A stretch of DNA of 64,000 bases from Caulobacter sp. X (lineage in GTDB: Bacteria > Pseudomonadota > Alphaproteobacteria > Caulobacterales > Caulobacteraceae), in contig NZ_PEGF01000001.1 in the NCBI RefSeq assembly GCF_002742635.1, forward strand, positions 2,108,001 through 2,172,000. The letters run 5' to 3'. Below, one piece after another: positions 15,731-24,001 of this stretch (position 1 is the stretch's first letter; every line of letters starts with the position of its first letter). The notes under the pieces are model-generated. The model saw only the letters and a list, made by a program, of their open reading frames with translations. It did no database searches and was not told the DNA's origin. The position numbers and the translations under genes were made by a program.

Positions 15731-17767
15731 CTAGAAGCGCCAGGCGAAGCCGGCGCGGACCGATCGGCCGGCCGCCGGTGCGAAGTCCTTCAGGAACGAG
15801 GCGTGCTCGCGGATGGTCTCGTTGGTCAGGTTGCGGCCATCGACGAACAGGCGCAGCGCCGGATCCTGGAACGGCTTGTAGGTGACCATGGCGTTGACCT
15901 GGGTGTAGCCGTCGGTCGGCAATTCGAAGGTCGACACGCGATCCTGGCTGGCGACGCGGCGGACCTCGGCCTGGGCCTCCAGACGCGGCGCGCTCCAGAC
16001 GACGCGGCCCGTCAGGGCCCACGGCGGCACGCGGGCCGGAATGCCGAGGTCGGTCGAGCCGCGCACCCAGTCATAGACGCCTTCAAGCTTCAGGGCGTTC
16101 TCGCCGCCGCGCCAGGCGACGTAGGAGGTCTCCAGCTCGGCGCCGTGGAACTTGGCGTCGGTCTGGAAATACTGGAAGACGGGCAGGCTGTCCTCGACCG
16201 CGCCCGTCGGCTTTTCCTCGATGAAGCCGTCGTATTGCGCGCCCCAGAGGTGGCCTTCGACGCGCAACCGATCGCCGGTGTAGCGATAGGTCGCCTCCAG
16301 CGAGGTGACCTTCTCGGAGTCGAGCGCAGCGTCGCCAACCTCATAGCCGCCGGTGCCCGGGTGCGGACCATCGGCGAACAGTTCGAACTCGGTCGGCGCG
16401 CGACCGTTGCGCGACAAGGTCAGGGCCACGAACTGGTGGTCGGCGGGCTTGTAGAACACGCCCAACGAGGCCGAGACGTTGTCGAACGAGCGCTTGGCGA
16501 AGTCGGTCTTCAGCTCGCGGCTGTCGAAGCGCAGGCCCGCGTCGATCCCCCAGTCGCCCTTGTCCAGGCGCTGCAGGGTGAAGACGCCATATTCCTTGAT
16601 GTCGGTCGACGGCACGAAGGCCTCGTCGCCGATCGCCTCGAAGTGACGCTCCAGGGCCTGGAAGCCCACGGCGCCCTGCCAGCCGTCGCGCTCCTTCTGC
16701 ACCAGCTCCAGCCGGCCTTCGGCGCCGTCGGAGAGGAAGCGCGTGCCGACCTCGCCGCTGTCGACCGAGACCTCTGCGTGCTCGTACTTCGCATAACCGG
16801 CGGACAGACGGATCTTGGCGAACGGGCCAAGGTCGACGTCCTGCTCGCCGCGCAGGTCATAGCGGGTCTGCTGCAGGTGGATCGAGACGGGGCCTTCGGC
16901 GTTCGGATCGATCGGCGCCAGGATCTGAAGGTAAGGTACGCCGTAGGTCGTATCCGTCTTCTTCACCGAAACGCCGAGATAGCCGCTGTCGCGGACGTAG
17001 GAGACGCCAGCGCCATAGGCGTCCACCTCGACGCCGGTGTTCTTGACCGTCTTGTCCGGATCGGGCGTCAGGCCGTCGCGCGCGGCGAGGCGCGGAGAGA
17101 CCGGCGTGGTCGGCACGTCGTAGTCGCTGCTCTTGCGGTGATCGGCGTCGATGGCGAAGACCAGCGGCCCCTTGCCGAACTTGGCCGAGCCGTTGATCGA
17201 CTTGCCGTCGTCGACCGACGACATCGAGCCGGCGACACGGCCCTCGAAGCCGTTATGGGCGGGGCTGGACGGCACGCGATCGTCGATGATGTTCACCACC
17301 CCGCCGATACCCGAGCCGCCATAGGCCAGGGTGGAGGGGCCGCGCAGCACCTCGACGCGCTCGGCCTCGCCAAGGTCAGAGGCCACGGCGTGATCGGGCG
17401 ACAGCGACGAGGCGTCGACCTGACCGACGCCGTTCTCCAGCACCATCACCCGGGGACCGGAGAGGCCGCGGATGATCGGACGGCTGGCGCCGGGACCGTA
17501 GGCGGTCGAGCGCAGACCCGGCTGGCCGTTCAACATGTCGCCAAGACCAGCGGGCGGCGCGACATCGAGCTTTTCCCGGGTCACGATGTTGACGCTGCTG
17601 GTCACCGTATCGAGCGAAATGGCGTAGGGCGCGGCCGTGATCACCACCTTGGAGACTTCGGTGTCTTGCGGGTTTGGCGCCGGCGCGGCCGGGGTCTCGG
17701 CATGGGCGGAAACGGCGGCGGCGAGAGCCAGGAGGCTCGCGGCGGAAAGGACGGCGCGACGAAGCAT
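15731..17767 (-). CDS. ZnuD-like TonB-dependent receptor, probable zinc uptake
   Basis: A 678-residue outer-membrane receptor: signal peptide to about 23, TonB-box-like VSKVVITA, plug domain to about 170 and a beta-barrel ending in FAWRF. The plug contains RPIIRGLSGPRVMVLENG and DASSLSPDHAV, the pattern of the ZnuD zinc-receptor subfamily. A perfect Zur-type palindrome lies 53 nt upstream (17820-17834), so zinc-starvation control is likely. Caulobacter has Zur-regulated TonB receptors (ZnuK, ZrpW), and this may be the ZnuK orthologue, though sequence comparison is needed to say so. Confidence 0.88.
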   Translation of the reverse strand: MLRRAVLSAASLLALAAAVSAHAETPAAPAPNPQDTEVSKVVITAAPYAISLDTVTSSVNIVTREKLDVAPPAGLGDMLNGQPGLRSTAYGPGASRPIIRGLSGPRVMVLENGVGQVDASSLSPDHAVASDLGEAERVEVLRGPSTLAYGGSGIGGVVNIIDDRVPSSPAHNGFEGRVAGSMSSVDDGKSINGSAKFGKGPLVFAIDADHRKSSDYDVPTTPVSPRLAARDGLTPDPDKTVKNTGVEVDAYGAGVSYVRDSGYLGVSVKKTDTTYGVPYLQILAPIDPNAEGPVSIHLQQTRYDLRGEQDVDLGPFAKIRLSAGYAKYEHAEVSVDSGEVGTRFLSDGAEGRLELVQKERDGWQGAVGFQALERHFEAIGDEAFVPSTDIKEYGVFTLQRLDKGDWGIDAGLRFDSRELKTDFAKRSFDNVSASLGVFYKPADHQFVALTLSRNGRAPTEFELFADGPHPGTGGYEVGDAALDSEKVTSLEATYRYTGDRLRVEGHLWGAQYDGFIEEKPTGAVEDSLPVFQYFQTDAKFHGAELETSYVAWRGGENALKLEGVYDWVRGSTDLGIPARVPPWALTGRVVWSAPRLEAQAEVRRVASQDRVSTFELPTDGYTQVNAMVTYKPFQDPALRLFVDGRNLTNETIREHASFLKDFAPAAGRSVRAGFAWRF

Positions 17768-17819
17768 GGAGAGTCCTGAACAGATGCGACCAGGCCGAAG
17801 AAGAGGCTTGAGGCGAATT

Positions 17820-17834
17820 TGTTATGAAATAACA
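17820..17834. promoter_or_regulatory. Zur-type operator
   Basis: TGTTAT-GAA-ATAACA is a perfect 6-3-6 dyad in an otherwise GC-rich region, matching the alphaproteobacterial Zur box pattern (TGTTATxxxATAACA). It lies 53 nt upstream of the zinc-type receptor (minus strand) and 71 nt upstream of the divergent phosphatase gene, so it could control either or both. Confidence 0.75.
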
Positions 17835-17904
17835 TATCTCACCGTCAATCCGCTTTTCGCGCTGCAACGCTTGACGGGCCACTTCTCGCCCGCTCTGTGA
17901 GCGG

Positions 17905-18717
17905 ATGACTTCCAAGACGCAAATCATGCCCCGTCTGGTGCTCATCGCCACCACCGTCCTGCTCGCCAGCTGCGCGCGCTTCGACGCGCCGAGCCCCCCG
18001 GGAATGGTCGCGACGACGCCGCCGTCCGCCGGATGGACCAAGCCGCCGCCAGGCTATCTGAACGGGAACGGCGGCCTCGACGCGGCGGCCATCATCGGCC
18101 CGCCGCCCGCGCCGACCTCTCCCCGCGGCAAGGCCGAGCGCGCCCAATTCGACGAGACCCGCAAGCTGGCGAACACGCCGGCCTGGACCCAGGCCATCGC
18201 CGACGCCGACCTGTCCGGCAAGAACGGCCTTCGGAGCTTCTCCTGCGCCGCGGGCGTAACGCTGAGCGCGGAAGCGACGCCGACCTTGGCGTCCATGCTG
18301 CTGCGGATGACGGATGACGCCGCCAAGATCTACCAGCCCGCCAAGAGCGTATACCAGCGCCCTCGCCCGCCGGTCGGCAACAAGGCGCCGATCTGCGTGC
18401 CGCGCGAGCCCTGGATCAACACGGACGGGTCCTACCCCTCGGGCCACGGCCTGATCGGCTGGGCCTGGGCCTCGGTGATCGCCGAGCTGGTCCCGGAGAA
18501 GGCCAGCCCGATCCTGGCGCGCGGCAAGGCGTTCGGCGACAGCCGGATCATCTGCGGAGTCCATTTCCAGAGCGATGTCGAGGCCGGCCGCTATCTGGGC
18601 TCGGCCTTGGTCACGCGACTGCACGACGATCCCGCCTTCATGGCCGACCTGGCCAAGGCGCGCGCGGAAGTGGCGGCGTCGAAGGCCAGCGGCCCGCCGG
18701 CGGGTTGCGGCGCCTAG
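17905..18717 (+). CDS. Class A acid phosphatase (PAP2 family) lipoprotein
   Basis: A 270-residue protein with a lipobox (LLASC, Cys23) and a class A non-specific acid phosphatase domain. The three PAP2 motifs are visible: the KSVYQRPRPP segment (KxxxxxxRP), YPSGHGLIGWAW with the catalytic-type PSGH, and SRIICGVHFQSDVEAGR (SRxxxxxHxxxD). It probably removes phosphate from organic esters in the periplasm. A later start at MPRLVLIA (17926) is also possible. It diverges from the Zur-box-controlled receptor, and its last 4 nt overlap the convergent GNAT gene. Confidence 0.88.
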   Translation: MTSKTQIMPRLVLIATTVLLASCARFDAPSPPGMVATTPPSAGWTKPPPGYLNGNGGLDAAAIIGPPPAPTSPRGKAERAQFDETRKLANTPAWTQAIADADLSGKNGLRSFSCAAGVTLSAEATPTLASMLLRMTDDAAKIYQPAKSVYQRPRPPVGNKAPICVPREPWINTDGSYPSGHGLIGWAWASVIAELVPEKASPILARGKAFGDSRIICGVHFQSDVEAGRYLGSALVTRLHDDPAFMADLAKARAEVAASKASGPPAGCGA

Positions 18718-19241
18718 GGCCGGGCGACGTAGACGACATGCGGACGGAGGGGGTGATCCTCCGCCAACTTCGGATGATCAAAGTCGCGCGCCGGATCATG
18801 GCGCATGCCGATCCGACGCATGACGCTCTGCGACGCCAGGTTCGAGCGCGCCGTAAAGGCGATGATCTCGGGCAGGCCCACGGTCTCGAAACCGTAGGCG
18901 AGGGCCGCCTTGGCCGCTTCGGTGGCGTAGCCCTGGCCCCAAGCCTCGGGCAGGAAACGCCAGCCGATCTCGACGACGCGGCCCAGGCCTACGTCATCCG
19001 GCGTCCACCAGATGCCGGTCATGCCGACGACGGACGCGTCGGCCTGCCGCTCGACGACCCAGAAGCCGAAGCCGTGCTCAGTCTGGTGAGCCTGCACGCG
19101 ATCGACAAAGGCGTCGCTCTCGGCGCGATCGCGCACGCCGCCCAGCCACTCGCCCACCCGGGGATGGGCGTTCAGCGCGGCGACGGCGTCACGGTCGGCG
19201 TCGACCGCCGGTCGCAGGGTCAGGCGGTCGGTCGTGATCAC
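18714..19241 (-). CDS. GNAT family N-acetyltransferase (RimJ/RimL-like)
   Basis: A 175-residue acetyltransferase: N-terminal TDRLTLRPAVDADRDAV, the beta-strand GFGFWVVER, and acetyl-CoA-binding region EIGWRFLPEAWGQGYATEAAKAAL (R/Q-x-x-G-x-G/A equivalent). This is the domain class that acetylates protein N-termini or small amines. It overlaps the end of aguB by 4 nt and is the last gene of an aguA-aguB-GNAT run. Acetylation of a polyamine is therefore a possible role but is inferred from position only. Confidence 0.85.
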   Translation of the reverse strand: MITTDRLTLRPAVDADRDAVAALNAHPRVGEWLGGVRDRAESDAFVDRVQAHQTEHGFGFWVVERQADASVVGMTGIWWTPDDVGLGRVVEIGWRFLPEAWGQGYATEAAKAALAYGFETVGLPEIIAFTARSNLASQSVMRRIGMRHDPARDFDHPKLAEDHPLRPHVVYVARP

Positions 19242-20116
19242 GCCGGGCGGCCGCTCGACAGGGCCGTGTAGAACTCCGGCCGGCGGTCGCGGAAGAAGCC
19301 CCAGGCGGCGCGGTGCGTCGTCAGAAAATCGAGGTCGAACGTCGCGCTGACCAGGCCCTCGTCCGCACGCCCCAGCTCAGAGACCAGGTCGCCGCGATGG
19401 TCGGCCACGAAGGACGAGCCGTAGAAGGTCTGGCCGCCGTTCGGATAGCCGTCCCACGGCTCGAAGCCGATGCGATTGGCGCCGATCACCGGAATCACGT
19501 TCGAGACGGCGTGGCCCTGCATGGCCCGTCGCCACGGCAGGGCGGTGTCCAGGCTCGGGTCATGCGGCTCGCTGCCGATGGCGGTCGGATAGAACAGGGC
19601 CTCGGCGCCCATCAGCGCCATGGCGCGGGCGGCCTCCGGGTACCACTGGTCCCAGCAGATGCCGACGCCGATGCGGCCGAAACGCGTGTCCCAGACCTTG
19701 AAGCCGGTGTCGCCAGGCCGGAAGTAGTACTTCTCCATATAGCCCGGGCCGTCGGGGATATGGCTCTTGCGATAGACGCCCATCAGCGAGCCGTCGGCGT
19801 CGGCCATCACGAGGCTGTTGAAGTAGTGCGGGCCCTCGCGCTCGAAGATCGAGATCGGCAGCACCACGCCCAGCTCGCCGGCCAACGGCGCGATCGCCTT
19901 GACGACCGGGTGCTCGCGCCACGGATGGGCTTCGGCGAACCAGCGCTCCTCCTGGGCGACGCAGAAGTACGGCCCCTGGAACAGTTCCGACGGCAGGATG
20001 ACCTGAGCGCCCTTGGACGCGGCCTCGCGGATGAAGCCCTCGGTCTTCTTGATATTGGCCTGCAGATCCATGCCGTACGAGGTCTGGATCGCGGCGACGC
20101 TGAGCGTGCGGGCCAT
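19238..20116 (-). CDS. aguB: N-carbamoylputrescine amidase
   Basis: A 292-residue nitrilase-superfamily enzyme that hydrolyses N-carbamoylputrescine to putrescine, CO2 and ammonia. The Glu-Lys-Cys triad is intact: Glu44 in LPSELFQGPYF, Lys117 in YRKSHIPDGPGY, and Cys154 in VGICWDQWYPE. The FQGPYFC and GSEPHD motifs are typical of AguB. It starts 1 nt inside the stop of aguA (TAATG junction) and is followed by an overlapping GNAT gene. With aguA it forms the agmatine route to putrescine. Confidence 0.95.
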   Translation of the reverse strand: MARTLSVAAIQTSYGMDLQANIKKTEGFIREAASKGAQVILPSELFQGPYFCVAQEERWFAEAHPWREHPVVKAIAPLAGELGVVLPISIFEREGPHYFNSLVMADADGSLMGVYRKSHIPDGPGYMEKYYFRPGDTGFKVWDTRFGRIGVGICWDQWYPEAARAMALMGAEALFYPTAIGSEPHDPSLDTALPWRRAMQGHAVSNVIPVIGANRIGFEPWDGYPNGGQTFYGSSFVADHRGDLVSELGRADEGLVSATFDLDFLTTHRAAWGFFRDRRPEFYTALSSGRPA

Positions 20117-21117
20117 TATGCGGGCTCCTGCTGGCTGATGCAGTGGAACGAACCGCCGCCGGTCAGAATGGCGGTGGAGGGCAGGCCGATGACCTGGCGC
20201 TCGGGGAACAGGCCCTTGATCACCTCGACGGCGAAGGCGCCCGACTCCTCGGCGTAGATCGGCACGATGACCGCCTCGTTGGCGATCAGGAAGTTCATGT
20301 GCGAGGCCGGGATCGGCTCGCCGTCCTCGTCCAGGATCCTCCCCGGCGAGGGGATGCGGGCGACCTGCAGGGGCGAGCCGCGGCTGTCGGTCATGCCGGC
20401 CAGCAGGCGGGCGGTCTCGGCATAGACCTCCGCGTTCGGATCATCGGCGCCGAAAGCCATCGGGCAGGCGACGACGCCAGGCGCCACGAAGCGGGCCAGG
20501 TTGTCGACATGGCCGTCGGTGTGGTCGTTCAACAGGCCATCGCCCAGCCAAACCACCTTCTTGGCGCCCAGCGCGCCCGCGAGGGCGGAGGCGGCCGACG
20601 CCTCGTCCCAGCCGGCGTTGCGGTTGGCGTTCAGCAGGCACTGGCGCGTCGTCAGGATGGTGCCCAGGCCGTCATGGTCCAGGGCGCCGCCCTCCAGGAT
20701 GAAGCCGTTGCGGGCCAATGGCGCGCCCGAAGCGGCGGCGATCTGCTCGGCGACGATGTCGTCGCCCTCCAGGCTGTACTTGCCGCCCCAGCCGTTGAAC
20801 TGGAAGCCGGCGGCGACGGCCTTGCCGTTGTCGTCGACGAAGATCGGGCCCGTATCGCGCAGCCAGATGTCGCCGAACTGGCCGCGAACGATCTCGACCG
20901 CGGTGTCGGAGAGCAGGGCGCGGGCGGCGGCCTCGGCCTCGTCGCCGACCACCATCAGGCGCACGCGCTCGCCGCCCGGCCCGGCCAGGGCGCGCGCGAG
21001 GTCGGCCACTTCCTGTTGCGCCTGTTCCAGGTCTTCCTGCCACAGCTCGGCGTGGCTGGGGAAACCCACCCACATGGCGCGGTGCGGAGCCCACTCGGCG
21101 GGGACGATCACGGTCAT
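20116..21117 (-). CDS. aguA: Agmatine deiminase
   Basis: A 333-residue member of the guanidino-modifying (peptidyl-arginine deiminase-type) superfamily that converts agmatine to N-carbamoylputrescine. Diagnostic parts are PAEWAPHRAMWVGFPS at the N-terminus, WLRDTGPIFVDD, ILEGGALDHDGLGTILTT, NDHTDGHVDNLARFV and the C-terminal GGGSFHCISQQ containing the catalytic Cys326. The start MTVIVPAEW at 21117 matches the family; a frame extending to 21204 adds an unlikely leader. It is the first gene of the aguA-aguB-GNAT operon. Confidence 0.95.
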   Translation of the reverse strand: MTVIVPAEWAPHRAMWVGFPSHAELWQEDLEQAQQEVADLARALAGPGGERVRLMVVGDEAEAAARALLSDTAVEIVRGQFGDIWLRDTGPIFVDDNGKAVAAGFQFNGWGGKYSLEGDDIVAEQIAAASGAPLARNGFILEGGALDHDGLGTILTTRQCLLNANRNAGWDEASAASALAGALGAKKVVWLGDGLLNDHTDGHVDNLARFVAPGVVACPMAFGADDPNAEVYAETARLLAGMTDSRGSPLQVARIPSPGRILDEDGEPIPASHMNFLIANEAVIVPIYAEESGAFAVEVIKGLFPERQVIGLPSTAILTGGGSFHCISQQEPA

Positions 21118-21218
21118 TCGAAAACCCGATGGCAGGGTGTGGAAAACAAAGGGGGCGCAGATGGCCCTTCCGGGCCCCTGGGTCAAGCGGAGCCTAGTTA
21201 GCAAACCCCTGTGACAAA

Positions 21219-21250
21219 GAAAAAGGGCGGCCCAAGCGGGCCGCCCTTCT
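21219..21250 (-). terminator. Rho-independent terminator of the TonB receptor gene
   Basis: AAGGGCGGCCC (21223-21233), loop AAGC, GGGCCGCCCTT (21238-21248). Read on the minus strand the stem is followed by TTTCTTTG. Confidence 0.85.
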
Positions 21251-21275
21251 CTTGCTGACGGGAAGTCAGATCAGC

Positions 21276-23813
21276 TTAGAAGTCGACGCGGAACGTCAGC
21301 TGAGCCGTGCGCGGCGCACCGATGTAGCCGTAGGGCTGGTTCGTGATGCCGTACAGGGTCTTGGTGGCGGCCGAGGCGGCCGTCACCTGGGTGCCCAGGC
21401 TGCCGTAGTATTCCTTGTCGAAGATGTTCCAGACGTTCAGCTGAACGTAGGAGCCCTTCAGGACGGCGTCGAGCTTGTAACGGACGTCCAGGTCGAACAG
21501 GGCGTAACCGTCCACGGCCAGGTCGTTCATGTCCGTGGCGTAGCGCTTGCCGGTGTACTTGCCCTGGATGCCGAACGAGAACGGACCTTCTTCGTAGTTG
21601 ATCCGGCCGCCGAACATGACCTTCGGGGTTTCGACCAGCTGCTTGCCGTTGATCGGCGCGTAGACGTTCGGCTTCACGACCAGGAGCGGGTCTTGGTACT
21701 TGGCGTCGGTGTAGGTCGCCGAAGCGGCCACCGACAATTCCGGCGTGATACGGCCGCCGATTTGACCTTCCAGACCCTTGATGTCGACCGAACCCACGTT
21801 GCGTTCGCGGTAGGTGTCGGAGTCGGGGTCATAGGTGCTGACGACACGGTTCTTGAACTGCGTCTTATAGGCGCTGACCGTGGCGTAGTAGCCTTGGGCG
21901 TTGAAACGCCAACCCACTTCACCGGTCTTGGTCGCTTCCGGCTTAGCGCTCAGCGAAGCGATCGAGCCGTCGGTCTGACGCTGGACGGTGTAGTAGCTGT
22001 CCGTACGCAGAGCCGAGATTTGCTCCGAGTAGCTGGCGTAGAACGTGTTGTGCGTGTCCAGCGTGTACGACAGGCCGACGTTCGGCAGGGTCTTCTTGAC
22101 CTTGGCGTTATAGGCGAACGGCGGGATGTACTGGGTCGACGACGTGCCGAAGGTCACGTTGCCGTTGGCAAGCGCAGCGTTCGGCGTCTGGGTGGTGCAG
22201 AGCACGGTGCTGGTGCCGTTCGAGGTGTAGCAGTACTGGTTCAGCTCGCGCGTGAACTCCTTGTGCTGGACGCCGATGGTGACGTTCAGCTTGTCGTCCA
22301 TGAAGCGGCCGCGATACTCAAGCGCGACTTGCTGCAGCTCGGCGATCGAAAAACGGTCGCGGAAGCGGAGCAGAGCGCCGTCGGCGCCGACGATGCGATC
22401 GCCGCCCCAGGTTTCCTTGCCCCCGAACCAATTCTTCATGAAGCCCGTCGACTGATCGACGTAGCCGGCTTCCGAGGTCTGACGGTGACGACCGCGGTCG
22501 AAGGTGTAGGCCAGGCGGAAGGTGTTGTCGTCGTTCAGGCGCCAGATCAGCGAGGTGTTCAGGCCATAGCGACGGGTGTTGGTGTTCGAGGGCGACATGT
22601 AACGGACGGAGTCCATGCAGTCGCCGTCGCCGTTCAGGTCGACGCCGCGGTTGGTCGACGAGATCGCGCCCACCTTACAGGTCGGGAAGCTGGTGGCCGT
22701 ACCGACCAGCTTGGCGTCGTATTCGTTGATCGCCACCTGCTGGGTGCCGCCGTTGGCCATCACGTACTGGAACGACGGGTCGAACGTGAAGATCAGGCTG
22801 TCGGCCAGGGTGAAGCGCGACTTGAGGCGGATGTTGCCGGTGTTCGACGGATTGATGCGGCCGCCCCACCAGTTGCTGCCGTTCGGATCGGTGTCGCGCG
22901 AGCCGGCGACGGCGGTCGGCTTGATCCAGTCGTAGATGCCGGTCGTGGCCGAGGTGTTGTTGCGGTAATCCCAGTCCCAGCCGTAGACGGCGGTTTCAGG
23001 AAGGATCGTGCCGTCGGCGGTGCCCAGCTGGGCGTAGTTGTAGTTGAAGTTGCGGTTCTCGTTCCAGTGGGCCGACAGAGCGATATAGTCGCCCTTCGTG
23101 CCGATATCCTGCCAGATACGAGCGTTGAACTGCTTCTTCTCGAGGTCGCCCTCGCCCTTGAACTTGTCGTACTTGGTGTACGAGGCCGAGGCCCAGGCCT
23201 TGGTGCCCCAGGGGCCGAATTCGCCGGTCTGGATCAGGCCGAAGAAGCGGCGGTAGTTGAAGCTGCCGTAGGAGGCGTCGACGGTCGCGCCCATGTCGGT
23301 CGTCGGCTTCAGCGTGGTATAGTTGATCACGCCGCCGGTGGCCGAGATGGTCGGGGTGTCGACGTCGGTCTGGCCGGTCGTGACGTTGGCGCGCTCGATC
23401 AGTTCCGGATCCAGCTGCTGGTTCGAATACAGAGCATAGTTGCCGGTGTCGTTCGTCGGAATGCCGTCGAAGGTCAGCGAGATGCGATTACCATCGAAGC
23501 CGCGCAGACGGATGTTGCCGCCGCTGTTGCCATACGGGTCGTTGTTGGTGAAGTTCAACCCCGGCACGTTGTTCAGCGTCTGAACGATCGTCTGGCCGGC
23601 GGCCTGGCGGCCGATGTACTCTTGAGTGATGGTCGAGCGCGACTTCGGCGCGGTCTCGGCGACGACGGCGCCGTCGATCGACTTCTGGCCGGTCGCGGTG
23701 ACGACGACCTTGTCGACTTCCGTCGTACCCGACGATTGGGCCATCGCGGCGCCGGCGGCCATCAGACAACCGACCAGGGCGGTGGTCGCCAGGGCGAAGT
23801 TTTTCATTTTCAT
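21276..23813 (-). CDS. TonB-dependent outer-membrane receptor
   Basis: An 845-residue receptor with a signal peptide (MKMKNFALATTALVGCLMAAG), TonB-box-like DKVVVTATGQ, plug domain (VPGLNFTNNDPYGNSGG, RLRGFDGNRISLTFDG) and a large barrel ending FRVDF. The substrate is unknown. In sequence style it resembles the receptor at 52414 (NDPYGN/ADPWGN plug segment). The ATG at 23813 has GAGGGGA about 10 nt upstream on its strand; the frame continues to 23831. It diverges from the GT39 gene across an AT-rich 188-nt region. Confidence 0.9.
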   Translation of the reverse strand: MKMKNFALATTALVGCLMAAGAAMAQSSGTTEVDKVVVTATGQKSIDGAVVAETAPKSRSTITQEYIGRQAAGQTIVQTLNNVPGLNFTNNDPYGNSGGNIRLRGFDGNRISLTFDGIPTNDTGNYALYSNQQLDPELIERANVTTGQTDVDTPTISATGGVINYTTLKPTTDMGATVDASYGSFNYRRFFGLIQTGEFGPWGTKAWASASYTKYDKFKGEGDLEKKQFNARIWQDIGTKGDYIALSAHWNENRNFNYNYAQLGTADGTILPETAVYGWDWDYRNNTSATTGIYDWIKPTAVAGSRDTDPNGSNWWGGRINPSNTGNIRLKSRFTLADSLIFTFDPSFQYVMANGGTQQVAINEYDAKLVGTATSFPTCKVGAISSTNRGVDLNGDGDCMDSVRYMSPSNTNTRRYGLNTSLIWRLNDDNTFRLAYTFDRGRHRQTSEAGYVDQSTGFMKNWFGGKETWGGDRIVGADGALLRFRDRFSIAELQQVALEYRGRFMDDKLNVTIGVQHKEFTRELNQYCYTSNGTSTVLCTTQTPNAALANGNVTFGTSSTQYIPPFAYNAKVKKTLPNVGLSYTLDTHNTFYASYSEQISALRTDSYYTVQRQTDGSIASLSAKPEATKTGEVGWRFNAQGYYATVSAYKTQFKNRVVSTYDPDSDTYRERNVGSVDIKGLEGQIGGRITPELSVAASATYTDAKYQDPLLVVKPNVYAPINGKQLVETPKVMFGGRINYEEGPFSFGIQGKYTGKRYATDMNDLAVDGYALFDLDVRYKLDAVLKGSYVQLNVWNIFDKEYYGSLGTQVTAASAATKTLYGITNQPYGYIGAPRTAQLTFRVDF

Positions 23814-24001
23814 GCGGAAGGATCCCCTCATTCTTCGAAGCGCCCAGGCCTGAAAGCACGGTCTCGCGTCGTTTCCGGCCGTTTACAGAAAGTTTTCGAA
23901 GGTTTGGTGACGGAAACGCCACGCCTGCCCAGAAACTGTCACAAAGCCCCGGAAACGCGGAAGAATTGGTCAGATTTTTCTTACTTGTTTAATCGGACGT
24001 C

